Positions 53,303 to 61,596 of a DNA stretch of 64,000 nucleotides are shown here, one piece after another. Made by a program: the position numbers and the translations under genes. This stretch comes from an uncultured Pelagibacteraceae bacterium (lineage in GTDB: Bacteria; Pseudomonadota; Alphaproteobacteria; Pelagibacterales; Pelagibacteraceae). How positions within the stretch are numbered: position 1 is the stretch's first letter; each line of letters begins with the position of its first letter. The stretch covers positions 1 to 64,000 of the forward strand of contig CACHGH010000005.1 in the NCBI GenBank assembly GCA_902579215.1, read 5' to 3'. The notes beneath the pieces were generated by a model that was not told the origin of the DNA, did not search any database, and worked only from the letters and a program-made list of their open reading frames with translations.

Positions 53303-54202
53303 GTGAAAAATAAAAATAATTTAGCTTATCTATTGTTGATATTAACAACAATTTTTTGGTCAGGTAATTTTATTGTTGGAAAGGCTGCTAGCATGTATGA
53401 GATTCCACCATTCTCACTTAATTTTTATCGCTGGTTTTTTGCAGGGTTAATTTTGTTACCTTTTACTTACAAAGAAATAATAACTAAAAAAAGTTATATT
53501 TTAAATAATATTGGCTTTTTTATAATTTTAGGAGTTACAAGTATTACAATATTTAATTCAATTGTTTATTACTCTTTATACTACACCCAAGTTATTAGTG
53601 GAGTGTTGATGATATCAACCATACCAGTGTGGATTATTTTTATTTCATCATTGTTGAATATTGAAAAAACAAATTTTTTCCAAATTATTGGTGTAGCATT
53701 TTCACTTACTGGTGTAATATTTATAATTACTAAGGCAGATCTTGAATTAATTAAAAATTTAGATTTTAATAAAGGTGACTTAACTATGGTTATTGCAATG
53801 TTTGCTTGGGCAATATACTCCGCATTATTAAAAAAAAAAAAATATGAAATATCTCAAATTACATTATTAGAAGTAGTAATTATAACAGGTTTAATTTTCT
53901 TAACTCCTATTTATTTTATTGAGATGAATTTTGGCAATACGATTAAATTGGGAAAACCTTTCTATCTAACATTAACATATGTTGTATTATTTCCAGGGCT
54001 ATGTTCATTCTTTTTTTGGATCAAAGGAATTTCAATAATAGGAGCAAATAGAGCTGGAGTATTTTTACATCTAATGCCTATATTTGGAGCCATCATGGCG
54101 ATGTTTATTTTTGATGAAAAATTTATGTTTTACCATTTTTTAGGTGCAATTTTTATATTGTCAGGAATAATATTATCGAACAAAAAAACTAAAAATGTTT
54201 AA
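53303..54202 (+). CDS. EamA/DMT-family transporter
   Basis: A 299-residue protein with ten predicted membrane helices in two EamA repeats. The first opens LILTTIFWSGNFIVGKAA with PPFSLNFYRWFFAGLILLPF; the second has AMFAWAIYSALLKKKKYEI and ends HFLGAIFILSGIILS. Members export amino acids or other small metabolites, and the direction and substrate here are unknown. The start is GTG at 53303. It overlaps the next gene by 8 bp, indicating an operon with the flanking dehydrogenases. Confidence 0.88.
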   Translation: MKNKNNLAYLLLILTTIFWSGNFIVGKAASMYEIPPFSLNFYRWFFAGLILLPFTYKEIITKKSYILNNIGFFIILGVTSITIFNSIVYYSLYYTQVISGVLMISTIPVWIIFISSLLNIEKTNFFQIIGVAFSLTGVIFIITKADLELIKNLDFNKGDLTMVIAMFAWAIYSALLKKKKYEISQITLLEVVIITGLIFLTPIYFIEMNFGNTIKLGKPFYLTLTYVVLFPGLCSFFFWIKGISIIGANRAGVFLHLMPIFGAIMAMFIFDEKFMFYHFLGAIFILSGIILSNKKTKNV

Positions 54203-55148
54203 AGTTGCAATTTTAGATGATTACCAGAACGTTTCCCATGAGTTTGTAGACTTAGAAAAACTATCTAAAAAATATGAATTTAAAGTCTTTAGTGAGCCTT
54301 TTAAAAGCGAGGAAGACGCTATTGAACAATTAACAGATTATGAAGCTTTATTAATAATGAGAGAACGCACTCCAATTACCGAAAACCTAATTAAAAACCT
54401 AAAAAAATTAAAGTTTATAATTACTAGCGGAATGAGAAATAAATCAATTAATTTTGAGGCAACAAAAAAAAGAAAAATCATTGTTTCTGGGACTGATATA
54501 AATCCAAACCCAGCAGCAGAATTAACTTGGGCATTAATATTAGGATTAGCAAGAAATATAAAACCTGAAATAGACAATATGTTTCAAGGATATTGGCAAA
54601 CAACAATTGGAACTGAGTTAAAAGGTAAAATTTTAGGAATAATTGGACTTGGAAAAATTGGATCTCAAGTTGCAAAAGTTGGAAAAATTTTTGGTATGCA
54701 AGTTATTGCTTGGAGTGAAAATTTAAACTTAGATAAGTGTAAAGAGTTAGATGTGTTACCATCAAGCAAAGAAGATTTACTTAGTAATTCAGATTTTTTA
54801 TCTATTCATGTACAAGGAGGTGAAAGATATAAAGAATTAATAAAATTAAAAGAATTTGATATGATGAAAAAAACCGCATATATAATTAATACTTCTAGAG
54901 GTCATATTATAAATGAGGATGATTTAATTATTGCATTATCAACAAATGTAATTGCTGGAGCAGGTCTAGATGTTTATGAAAAGGAACCATTACCAGAAAA
55001 TCATAAGCTAAGATTTTTACCAAATGCATTATTATTACCTCATTTAGGGTATGTTACTGCAGAAAATTATTCTAAGTTTTATACTCAAATGATTGAGAAT
55101 TTAGAGGCAAGTCTAAACGGAAAACCTATAAGAATAATTAATGACTGA
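54195..55148 (+). CDS. D-2-hydroxyacid dehydrogenase (SerA/LdhA superfamily)
   Basis: The 317-residue NAD-dependent oxidoreductase has a catalytic domain start KVAILDDYQNV, the Rossmann loop LGIIGLGKIGSQVAKVGKIFGMQVIAW, catalytic Arg in INTSRGHIINEDDLI, Glu in LDVYEKEPLP, and His in LLPHLGYVT. It interconverts a 2-keto acid and D-2-hydroxy acid; the substrate cannot be told and it is not a full-length SerA with ACT domain. Overlaps on both sides (8 bp) tie it to the EamA and msrB genes. Confidence 0.87.
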   Translation: MFKVAILDDYQNVSHEFVDLEKLSKKYEFKVFSEPFKSEEDAIEQLTDYEALLIMRERTPITENLIKNLKKLKFIITSGMRNKSINFEATKKRKIIVSGTDINPNPAAELTWALILGLARNIKPEIDNMFQGYWQTTIGTELKGKILGIIGLGKIGSQVAKVGKIFGMQVIAWSENLNLDKCKELDVLPSSKEDLLSNSDFLSIHVQGGERYKELIKLKEFDMMKKTAYIINTSRGHIINEDDLIIALSTNVIAGAGLDVYEKEPLPENHKLRFLPNALLLPHLGYVTAENYSKFYTQMIENLEASLNGKPIRIIND

Positions 55149-55500
55149 TAAATTAACAAGGGAACAAAAATTTATTTTATTTGAAGAAGGTACAGAGCCA
55201 CCAGGGTCAAGCTCACTGAATAATGAAAAACGTAATGGTTCTTATCATTGTGTAGGATGTGGAGCTAAATTATTCGAGTCTGATGCAAAATACGAAAGTG
55301 GATCTGGATGGCCATCTTTTTTTCAATCTTTACCAGATGTTTTTGAAACTAAAACAGATCATCATTTAGGCTACGCCAGAACAGAATATCATTGTAAAAA
55401 ATGTGGAGGACACCACGGACATATTTTTGATGATGGACCAAAACCAACTGGAAAAAGATACTGTAATAATGGAGTTTGTTTAATTTTTAAACCTAAATAA
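55141..55500 (+). CDS. msrB: Peptide methionine-R-sulfoxide reductase MsrB
   Basis: Repairs methionine-R-sulfoxide in proteins. The 119-residue protein has the zinc-binding CVGCG and CKKCGGHHGH pairs, SGSGWPSFFQSL, and the catalytic cysteine in KRYCNNGVCLIF. The family resolving-cysteine region is short, so recycling probably uses thioredoxin or the glutaredoxin-like system. The latter is encoded convergently next door (55501), with no gap. Confidence 0.96.
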   Translation: MTDKLTREQKFILFEEGTEPPGSSSLNNEKRNGSYHCVGCGAKLFESDAKYESGSGWPSFFQSLPDVFETKTDHHLGYARTEYHCKKCGGHHGHIFDDGPKPTGKRYCNNGVCLIFKPK

Positions 55501-55755
55501 TTATTTTAAAGAATTAACTAATTCACCATTTTTTTCTAGTTCTCTTAGTTCTACATATCCACCAACATGATAATCATCAAAAAATATTTGTGGAATAGTC
55601 CTTTTGCCGTTTGCTTTTTTTATCATTTCGTCTCTAAGCCCATCTTTAGTAGAAATATCTATTTCTTTAAATTTAAGATTATTTCTAGAAAATAGTCTTT
55701 TTGCTGCTTCACAAAAATTACACATTGGTCCCGTGTACATGGTGATGATTTTCAT
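55501..55755 (-). CDS. grxC: Glutaredoxin 3-type protein
   Basis: An 84-residue single-domain thioredoxin fold. The active site is dithiol C-N-F-C in YTGPMCNFCEAAKRLF, slightly off the usual C-P-Y-C; the cis-Pro is in GKRTIPQIFFDD, and YHVGGYVELRELEKNGEL follows as in GrxC. It reduces disulfides and mixed glutathione disulfides. It is convergent with msrB. Confidence 0.93.
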   Translation of the reverse strand: MKIITMYTGPMCNFCEAAKRLFSRNNLKFKEIDISTKDGLRDEMIKKANGKRTIPQIFFDDYHVGGYVELRELEKNGELVNSLK

Positions 55756-55893
55756 ATTTTATATATAATGATTTTTTTCATTTTTTCTATAGCGGACAAT
55801 TTGACCCAATCTGGCCATCAATTTTTTCAAATATTCAGGATTTTTCAAATAAAGATCAATGGAGTTTTTTTGTGACAAATGATACTATGCATC

Positions 55894-55911
55894 CTAGATA
55901 GTCCTATCTAG
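55894..55911. promoter_or_regulatory. Dyad CTAGATAG-TC-CTATCTAG upstream of LysE-type gene
   Basis: Two perfect 8-bp inverted arms around TC, 41 bp before the exporter ATG. The two-base centre is too small for an RNA hairpin loop, so a dimeric regulator site is likelier. The rest of the 196-bp spacer (55756-55951) shows no gene; an imperfect AGCTCCC/GGGCT pair lies just downstream. Confidence 0.45.
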
Positions 55912-55951
55912 CCATCTTTAGCTCCCGGTTTTTTAGGGCTATCCTCTTAAA

Positions 55952-56566
55952 ATGCTCCCATTAAATTATATACTTTTTCTTCAAATAATTTTGTTTCTTT
56001 TTATAACACCAGGCACTCCTAGAATTGTAATTATTTCATATTCCATGAATTATGGTGTTCAAAAGTGCATATGGACAGCGTTAGGAGATATTTCTGCAAA
56101 TTTTGCTCAAGGAATTTTAGTTATTTTTGTTTTAGGATCTTTTTTTTCAGAAAATCCAAATTTTTTAAATATTTTTAAATGGGCTGGAATTATTTATTTG
56201 ATCTATTTAGCTTATGATATTTATAAAAGTAGACCAAAAGAAATTAATTCAGTTAATAATGATGAAAAAAGTTTTTTTTCTTTTTTTAAAGATGGTTTTT
56301 TAGTAGCTGGTACAAGTCCAAAGGCTTGGGCTTTTTTTCCTTTAATTTTTCCACAATTTATAGATTTTAATTCTAATTATATTGCTCAGTTCTTTATATT
56401 AATAACAACTTATATGGTTTTAGATTTTTTATCCCTTATAGGTTATGCAATTCTTGCAAATAAATTAATTGTTTGGATAAAAGCAAATCCAAAAGTAATT
56501 AATACAATTTCAGCGTGTGTTTTATTAGTTATTGCAGTTATAATTGCAGTAACTCAACATTACTAA
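55952..56566 (+). CDS. LysE/RhtB-family amino-acid exporter
   Basis: A 204-residue membrane protein with about six helices: the family opening (FLFITPGTPRIVIISYSMNYGVQKCIWTALGDISANFAQG), a central IYLIYLAYDIYKSR, and the cytoplasmic loop followed by FKDGFLVAGTSPKAWAFFPLIFPQF, matching the LysE F-x-x-G-x-x-x-x-x-x-P-K pattern. Substrates of relatives are lysine, threonine or homoserine; this one is unassigned. It stands alone, with a dyad operator-like sequence in front. Confidence 0.88.
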   Translation: MLPLNYILFLQIILFLFITPGTPRIVIISYSMNYGVQKCIWTALGDISANFAQGILVIFVLGSFFSENPNFLNIFKWAGIIYLIYLAYDIYKSRPKEINSVNNDEKSFFSFFKDGFLVAGTSPKAWAFFPLIFPQFIDFNSNYIAQFFILITTYMVLDFLSLIGYAILANKLIVWIKANPKVINTISACVLLVIAVIIAVTQHY

Positions 56567-56579
56567 GACACAGTCTAAC

Positions 56580-56609
56580 TTGAAATAAAATCAAATTCTT
56601 AGTTAAATA
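56580..56609 (+). promoter_or_regulatory. Possible promoter of the ABC importer operon
   Basis: TTGAAA (56580-56585) and TAAATA (56604-56609) with an 18-bp spacer precede the binding-protein gene; GAGAGGG about 7 bp before the ATG at 56640 is a good ribosome site. Confidence 0.4.
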
Positions 56610-56639
56610 TGTTTTTAATTAATTAAAGAGAGGGAATAA

Positions 56640-57878
56640 ATGAAAATAAAAAACATTATAATTACATTTGTTTCTGCAATAGCACTTTTATTATCAACTT
56701 CTGTTGTATCTTTTGCAAAAGTTGTTGGAGATAAAATTGTTTTAGGTGCTGCAGTTTCGTTAACAGGAAAATATTCATCTAATGGTGTTCATACTCAAAA
56801 CGGTTACAATATGGCCGTTGATAGAATTAATAGCATGGGTGGTATCAAAGTTGGCGGAAAAACTTATAAATTTGAAATTATCTATTACGATGATGAATCA
56901 AATCCTAAGAGAGCAGCTCAACTTGCAGAAAGATTAATTAGTCAAGATGGTGTTGAGTTTATGCTTGGACCTTATAGTTCAGGACTAACTAAAGCTATGG
57001 CTCCAGTTACTGAAAAGTACGGAGTACCAATGGTTGAAGCTAATGGTGCATCTAGGTCTTTATTTACTAAAGGTTATAAATATCTATTTGCGGTTTTAGC
57101 ACCAGCAAACTTATATCTTGATGTAGCCATTAGAACAGCTGTTGAATTAAATGGTGGTAAAGGTGTTAAAATTGCCCAAGCTTTTGAGCAAGATGCTTTT
57201 TCTCAAGACGTTAGATTGGGTATTTTAGATGCTGCTAAAGACACAGGATCTGAAATTATAATTGACGACAAATTACCAAAAGAACTTAATGATATGGCTG
57301 CGACTTTAGTTAAAGTAAAACAAATGAAGCCGGATGTACTTGTTGTATCAGGTCATACAAAAGGAGCTTTGACTGCTATCAGACAAATTTCTGAGATGAA
57401 AGTTGACGTTCCAATGCTTGCAATGACACACTGTGATGCTGCAAAACTATCTAAACAACATGGTAAAAATTCTCAATACGCTTTATGTGCTTCTCAATGG
57501 CACAAGACTTTAACCTACAAAGATAAGTGGTTTAAAGATGGAATGACGTATGATGCAGATTTTACTAAAATGTTTGGATATGCACCACCATATCAAGCTG
57601 CTGAATCTTCAGCTGCTTTATTGGTCTTCAAAGATGCTTTTGAAAGAGCAAATTCTTTTGATCAAAAGAAAGTAAGAGACGCTCTTGCTGCTACTGATAT
57701 GCAAACTTTTTATGGAAACATAAAATTTGCTCCAGGCGGTCAAAACGTTTCTAAGCCAATGGTACTATTCCAAGTTATGTGTGATAGCGCTGGAAAATGT
57801 GAAAACAAAGTTGTTGCTCCTCTTAAATGGGCATCTGCTGAATTAATTCACCCAATACCTAAGTGGTCTGAAAGATAA
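56640..57878 (+). CDS. ABC transporter substrate-binding protein (LivK/amide type)
   Basis: Periplasmic receptor of the importer encoded downstream. The 412-residue protein has a signal peptide cleaved about residue 28 (SFA-KV), then the Peripla_BP_6 fold: IVLGAAVSLTGKYSSNGVHTQNGYNMAVDRIN, YDDESNPKRAAQLAERLISQDGVEFMLGPYSSGL and VPMVEANGAS. Two late cysteine-containing stretches (HCDAAKLSKQ; VMCDSAGKCENK) may form disulfides. The family binds branched-chain amino acids, amides, urea or aromatic compounds; the ligand is not evident. Codon choice is somewhat richer in G+C than its neighbours, in keeping with high expression. A terminator follows immediately. Confidence 0.9.
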   Translation: MKIKNIIITFVSAIALLLSTSVVSFAKVVGDKIVLGAAVSLTGKYSSNGVHTQNGYNMAVDRINSMGGIKVGGKTYKFEIIYYDDESNPKRAAQLAERLISQDGVEFMLGPYSSGLTKAMAPVTEKYGVPMVEANGASRSLFTKGYKYLFAVLAPANLYLDVAIRTAVELNGGKGVKIAQAFEQDAFSQDVRLGILDAAKDTGSEIIIDDKLPKELNDMAATLVKVKQMKPDVLVVSGHTKGALTAIRQISEMKVDVPMLAMTHCDAAKLSKQHGKNSQYALCASQWHKTLTYKDKWFKDGMTYDADFTKMFGYAPPYQAAESSAALLVFKDAFERANSFDQKKVRDALAATDMQTFYGNIKFAPGGQNVSKPMVLFQVMCDSAGKCENKVVAPLKWASAELIHPIPKWSER

Positions 57879-57890
57879 TAACTAATATAT

Positions 57891-57924
57891 AAATACCCCC
57901 TAAATTCTAGGGGGTATTTTTTTT
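57891..57924 (+). terminator. Intrinsic terminator after the binding-protein gene
   Basis: AAATACCCCC (57891-57900) pairs with GGGGGTATTT (57910-57919) around a 9-base loop, followed by a run of T. It lies between the binding-protein gene and its permease genes, so partial read-through would give much more receptor than transporter. Confidence 0.92.
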
Positions 57925-57936
57925 CAAGGGTAAATT

Positions 57937-58830
57937 ATGGATTTTATGGTTTTCCAATATCCGATGATAACTGTTCAAGCTTGCTTGGATGGAATACTTC
58001 TTGGTATCTTATTCGCATTGATCGCATATGGAATGGCTCTTCAATGGGGAGTGATGAATATTATTAATATTGCACAAGGAGATCTTGTTATATTGGGTGG
58101 ATACATTGCTTACTTTATGTATCTTTATGGAATTCATCCAGCGTGGGGAGTTATTGTATCTCCAATAATAATGTATTTTGTGGGCGTTGGAATTTATAAA
58201 TTAGTAATTAACAAAGTTGTTGATAGAGATTTATTTATATCCATTCTAGCAACCTTTGGAATTAGTATTCTTTTCATGCAATTAATGAATTTTGCATTTG
58301 GTGCGGACGTAGTACTTGCAAACTCTGGCTATGGAACAACTTTTTTATTTGATAACAATGTTGTTTTACCAAATTCAAAAATATTTTCTGCTTTTGTAAG
58401 TATTATTTTTGCAATCTGTTTAGTGATTTATATGAAAAAATCTAAGCTAGGACGAGCGATCAGAGCAACTGCACAGAATGCAAGAGCAGCAAAGATTTTA
58501 GGCGTAGATACAGAAAAAGTGTATGCAGCTACTTTTGGAATAAATGCTGCTCTTTGTGGGGTAGCTGGAGCTCTAATATCTATTACTTTTACAATCCATC
58601 CATACATGGGATTACCTTACACAATTAGATCATTTATGATTGTAATTGTTGCAGGCTTAGGAAATTTACCTGGAGTAGCATTATCAGGAATGGGACTAGG
58701 CGTATTCGAAGAGTTTGCAGACTATATTTTGGGAACAGAATTCAGAATAGGATCGGTATTTTTATTATTAGTTTTAATTCTTGTTTATAGAAGATTTAAG
58801 CTTTCAAGAAAAAGAGAGTATTTAAAATGA
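57937..58830 (+). CDS. livH: ABC transporter permease (LivH type)
   Basis: A 297-residue inner-membrane permease with about eight helices. GILFALIAYGMALQWGVMNIINIAQGDLVILGGYIAYF at the start and GRAIRATAQNARAAKILGVDTEKVYAATFGINAALCGVAGAL in the cytoplasmic coupling loop are typical of LivH. It forms a heterodimer with the LivM-type protein encoded next, which it overlaps by 4 bp. Confidence 0.93.
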   Translation: MDFMVFQYPMITVQACLDGILLGILFALIAYGMALQWGVMNIINIAQGDLVILGGYIAYFMYLYGIHPAWGVIVSPIIMYFVGVGIYKLVINKVVDRDLFISILATFGISILFMQLMNFAFGADVVLANSGYGTTFLFDNNVVLPNSKIFSAFVSIIFAICLVIYMKKSKLGRAIRATAQNARAAKILGVDTEKVYAATFGINAALCGVAGALISITFTIHPYMGLPYTIRSFMIVIVAGLGNLPGVALSGMGLGVFEEFADYILGTEFRIGSVFLLLVLILVYRRFKLSRKREYLK

Positions 58831-59882
58831 TGTCTAATAAAAATCTATTTTTATATATAGGAATTTTAATTTTTGGATTAACTGCTCCATTTATTTTCCC
58901 AGCTTTTAAAGTTCAATTATCAATTCTGTGCGTGCTCATAGTTTTGGCCACTACTTGGAATATTCAAGGTGGTGAGATGGGATATAATTCCTTTGGTAAT
59001 ATTCTATTTTATGGTCTTGGAATGTATCTATGTGCCTCTGTTCAGGTAGGAATGTTTTTTCCACTAGCTGAATGGACAGAAAGTGGTGGAGAGAAAACAT
59101 TTGTCCACACTCCTGCTCAATTTTTTCAAGGGATGGCAGCTGGACTTGTAGTTGCTGCAATAGTTCCAACTATTGTTGCAGGACTAATTGGATACTCAAT
59201 TTTAGGTTTAAGAGGTCATTATTTTGCAATTTGTACTTTGGGTTTAGGGGTAGCCGCAGGTGAAATCTCAGGAGGCATAGAAATTATTGGAGCTGGTCAA
59301 GGATTTACAACTCCTCCTTTTCCCGACTTTGGAGGTCTAGAGGCAAGAGGTGAGTTTTTCTATTTCTTAAGTTTTTTTGTACTTGTGTTTACATTCATTG
59401 CTGTAAGAACAATTTATTCAACAAGATTCAAATTAATTTTAAACGCGATAAGAGATAATGAAGACAAAGCAGAAGCAATGGGCATTCAAACAATGAAATA
59501 TAAAATTATTGGCTGGATGATATCTGCTTTCTTTTGTGGCTTGGCTGGTGGAATAATGGGAGGATTAGTTGGATACATTGACTCAACAGATGTTGCATTT
59601 GATGGAAGAGAAATGGGAGTGTTTATGGTTTTAATGGCAATTTTAGGTGGCAAAGGAACTTTGTGGGGACCAATCATTGGAGCAACAATTTTTCATATAT
59701 TTAAAGAAGGTTTTTGGACTTTCTTTCTTGGATGGCAATATGTTGCTTTAGGAGTTTTGATTGTTGTAATTGTAATTTATTTTCCAGAAGGAATCATGGG
59801 TTGGCTCAGAGAAAAATATCCTGAAAGATTTGGAGAAGTAGTTGATGAAGCTGACAGGAAAGCACAGGTAGAACTTAAATGA
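58827..59882 (+). CDS. livM: ABC transporter permease (LivM type)
   Basis: The 351-residue permease has the LivM pattern: TWNIQGGEMGYNSFGNILFYGLGMYLCA, LRGHYFAICTLGLGVAAGEI, and the coupling loop LILNAIRDNEDKAEAMGIQTMKYKIIGWMISAFFCGLAGG. A long hydrophilic loop (about residues 75-105) faces the periplasm, and GKGTLWGPIIGA sits near the end. It overlaps livG by 4 bp. Confidence 0.93.
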   Translation: MMSNKNLFLYIGILIFGLTAPFIFPAFKVQLSILCVLIVLATTWNIQGGEMGYNSFGNILFYGLGMYLCASVQVGMFFPLAEWTESGGEKTFVHTPAQFFQGMAAGLVVAAIVPTIVAGLIGYSILGLRGHYFAICTLGLGVAAGEISGGIEIIGAGQGFTTPPFPDFGGLEARGEFFYFLSFFVLVFTFIAVRTIYSTRFKLILNAIRDNEDKAEAMGIQTMKYKIIGWMISAFFCGLAGGIMGGLVGYIDSTDVAFDGREMGVFMVLMAILGGKGTLWGPIIGATIFHIFKEGFWTFFLGWQYVALGVLIVVIVIYFPEGIMGWLREKYPERFGEVVDEADRKAQVELK

Positions 59883-60619
59883 GTATTTTAGAAGTAAAAA
59901 ATGTTAGCAAATTTTTTGGTGGCGTAAAAGCCAACGTAGATATTTCGATGTCAGTAGAAAAAGGAAAAATTGTTGGATTAATTGGACCTAATGGATCAGG
60001 AAAAACTACATTATTTAATTCTATTGTTGGAACGTACCCAATAGATAAAGGATCAATTAAATTTAAAGGTAAAGAAGTTTCAGAATTACCTGTTCCAGTA
60101 ATAGCTAAACTAGGATTGCTTAGAACATTTCAACAAACTAGAATTTATGGAAAGCTAAATTGTGTAGAAAATATGCTTATCAGTCATAAAGCAAAAGATG
60201 AAGGTTTAGTTTCTATTTTTTCAAAAATTCCAAAAGAATTGACAGAAAAATCAGAAAATTTATTAAATTTTGTAGGACTGTACCAAAAAAGAAAACTAAG
60301 AGCTGGAGATTTATCATTTGGACAACAAAAATTATTAGAACTTGCAATGGCACTCATGAATGAGCCAGAAATGCTTTTATTAGACGAACCAACGGCAGGA
60401 ATAAATCCTACTTTAATAAACGGAATTATCGATAGACTCATCAAAGTTAATAAAGAATTTGGAATTACTCTTTTAGTTATCGAGCATAATATGCGAGTTA
60501 TTATGCAGCTTGCTGAAAAAATTTTCTGTTTAGCCCATGGCAAAATGTTAACTGATGGATCTCCAGAAGAAATTAAAAAAGATAAACGAGTAATTGATGC
60601 TTACTTAGGAGTGCAATAA
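59879..60619 (+). CDS. livG: ABC transporter ATPase (LivG type)
   Basis: The 246-residue ATPase has Walker A GPNGSGKTT, LLRTFQQTRIYGKLNCVENML at the Q-loop with the LivG extension, signature LSFGQQKLLELAMAL, Walker B LLLDEPTAGINP, and H-loop VIEHNM. The C-terminal tail KRVIDAYLG is characteristic of LivG rather than LivF. It shares one base with livF. Confidence 0.94.
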   Translation: MSILEVKNVSKFFGGVKANVDISMSVEKGKIVGLIGPNGSGKTTLFNSIVGTYPIDKGSIKFKGKEVSELPVPVIAKLGLLRTFQQTRIYGKLNCVENMLISHKAKDEGLVSIFSKIPKELTEKSENLLNFVGLYQKRKLRAGDLSFGQQKLLELAMALMNEPEMLLLDEPTAGINPTLINGIIDRLIKVNKEFGITLLVIEHNMRVIMQLAEKIFCLAHGKMLTDGSPEEIKKDKRVIDAYLGVQ

Positions 60620-61404
60620 TGTCAAATCAATATGAGGTATTAGGAAAAGCACCAGTAGCAGAGGATTTAAAAAAACTTTCTCCATCAAATGTTCATTTAA
60701 ATATTAAAAATTTAAATGCAGGCTACGGAAAAATGGAAATATTACATAATTTTGATTTATTTGTTAGTAAAGCTCAATCTCTCTGTTTAATCGGACCTAA
60801 TGGTGCTGGCAAATCAACCATCCTTCATTCAATATATGGTTTTACAAACATATTTTCTGGAAAAATAGAAATAGATGGTAAAGAAATTACAAATCTTACA
60901 CCAGCTGAAAAACTTAAATCAGTTGGAATTGCCTACATCCTTCAAGATAATTCTGTATTTCCAGATATGACCGTAGAGGAAAATTTATTAATGGGAGGTT
61001 ATATTAAAGATAAGACTGAAGAATCTTTCCAAGAAGCAAAAAGAATTCTAGAAAAATATGAAAGATTAAGAAATCGAAGAAACCAACCAGCAAAAGTTCT
61101 CTCTGGTGGAGAAAGAAGATTGTTGGAAATTTCGAGGGCATTAGTTATGAAACCGTCTGTATTGTTAGTAGATGAACCCTCAATAGGATTAGAACCAAAA
61201 TATATTGAAATGGTTTTTGAAATTTTAGATGATTTACAAAAAAATGAAAAAAAAACTATTATACTTGTTGAACAAAATGCAAAAAAAGGATTAGAATTTG
61301 CAGATATTGGCTATGTTTTAGTTTCAGGTCAGACAGCAATAGCAGGAAAAGGCGATGAGTTATTGGAAAACCCTGATGTTGGGCGTTTGTTTCTTGGTGG
61401 TTAA
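60619..61404 (+). CDS. livF: ABC transporter ATPase (LivF type)
   Basis: The 261-residue second ATPase has an extra N-terminal 27 residues (EVLGKAPVAEDLKKLSPS), then NLNAGYGKMEILHNFDL, Walker A GPNGAGKST, Q-loop YILQDNSVFPDMTVEENLLMGGY, signature LSGGERRLLEISRAL, Walker B LLVDEPSIGLEP, and VEQNAKKGLEFADIGYVLVSG. It completes the five-gene importer; no permease gene follows. Confidence 0.94.
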   Translation: MSNQYEVLGKAPVAEDLKKLSPSNVHLNIKNLNAGYGKMEILHNFDLFVSKAQSLCLIGPNGAGKSTILHSIYGFTNIFSGKIEIDGKEITNLTPAEKLKSVGIAYILQDNSVFPDMTVEENLLMGGYIKDKTEESFQEAKRILEKYERLRNRRNQPAKVLSGGERRLLEISRALVMKPSVLLVDEPSIGLEPKYIEMVFEILDDLQKNEKKTIILVEQNAKKGLEFADIGYVLVSGQTAIAGKGDELLENPDVGRLFLGG

Positions 61405-61596
61405 GAGATAAACATAAACTTAAGGTTGTATTTTAATGCATCTAAAAAATGGCTTAAACATTAGATAAAAACGTTGCAATTTAGCAACATATGAAAAATT
61501 AATGCAATATAAGGTATTTTAAAATGTATTATAAAGGCAGAATCGTGTTATTTAGTTCCTCATATTAATTAATATTAACAACTATATAGGATGTAT
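61405..61596. other. Leader region of the outer-membrane protein gene
   Basis: A 190-bp A+T-rich gap. It holds a weak hairpin (GTTGC 61473-61477 with GCAAC 61484-61488) and TATTAT/TATAAA-like hexamers near 61530 without a good -35. No small gene is evident. The length suggests regulated expression of the downstream gene. Confidence 0.4.

Noticed and set aside
61473-61488. Hairpin GTTGC-AATTTA-GCAAC as a terminator of livF
   Set aside because: Only five pairs and no T-run after it.
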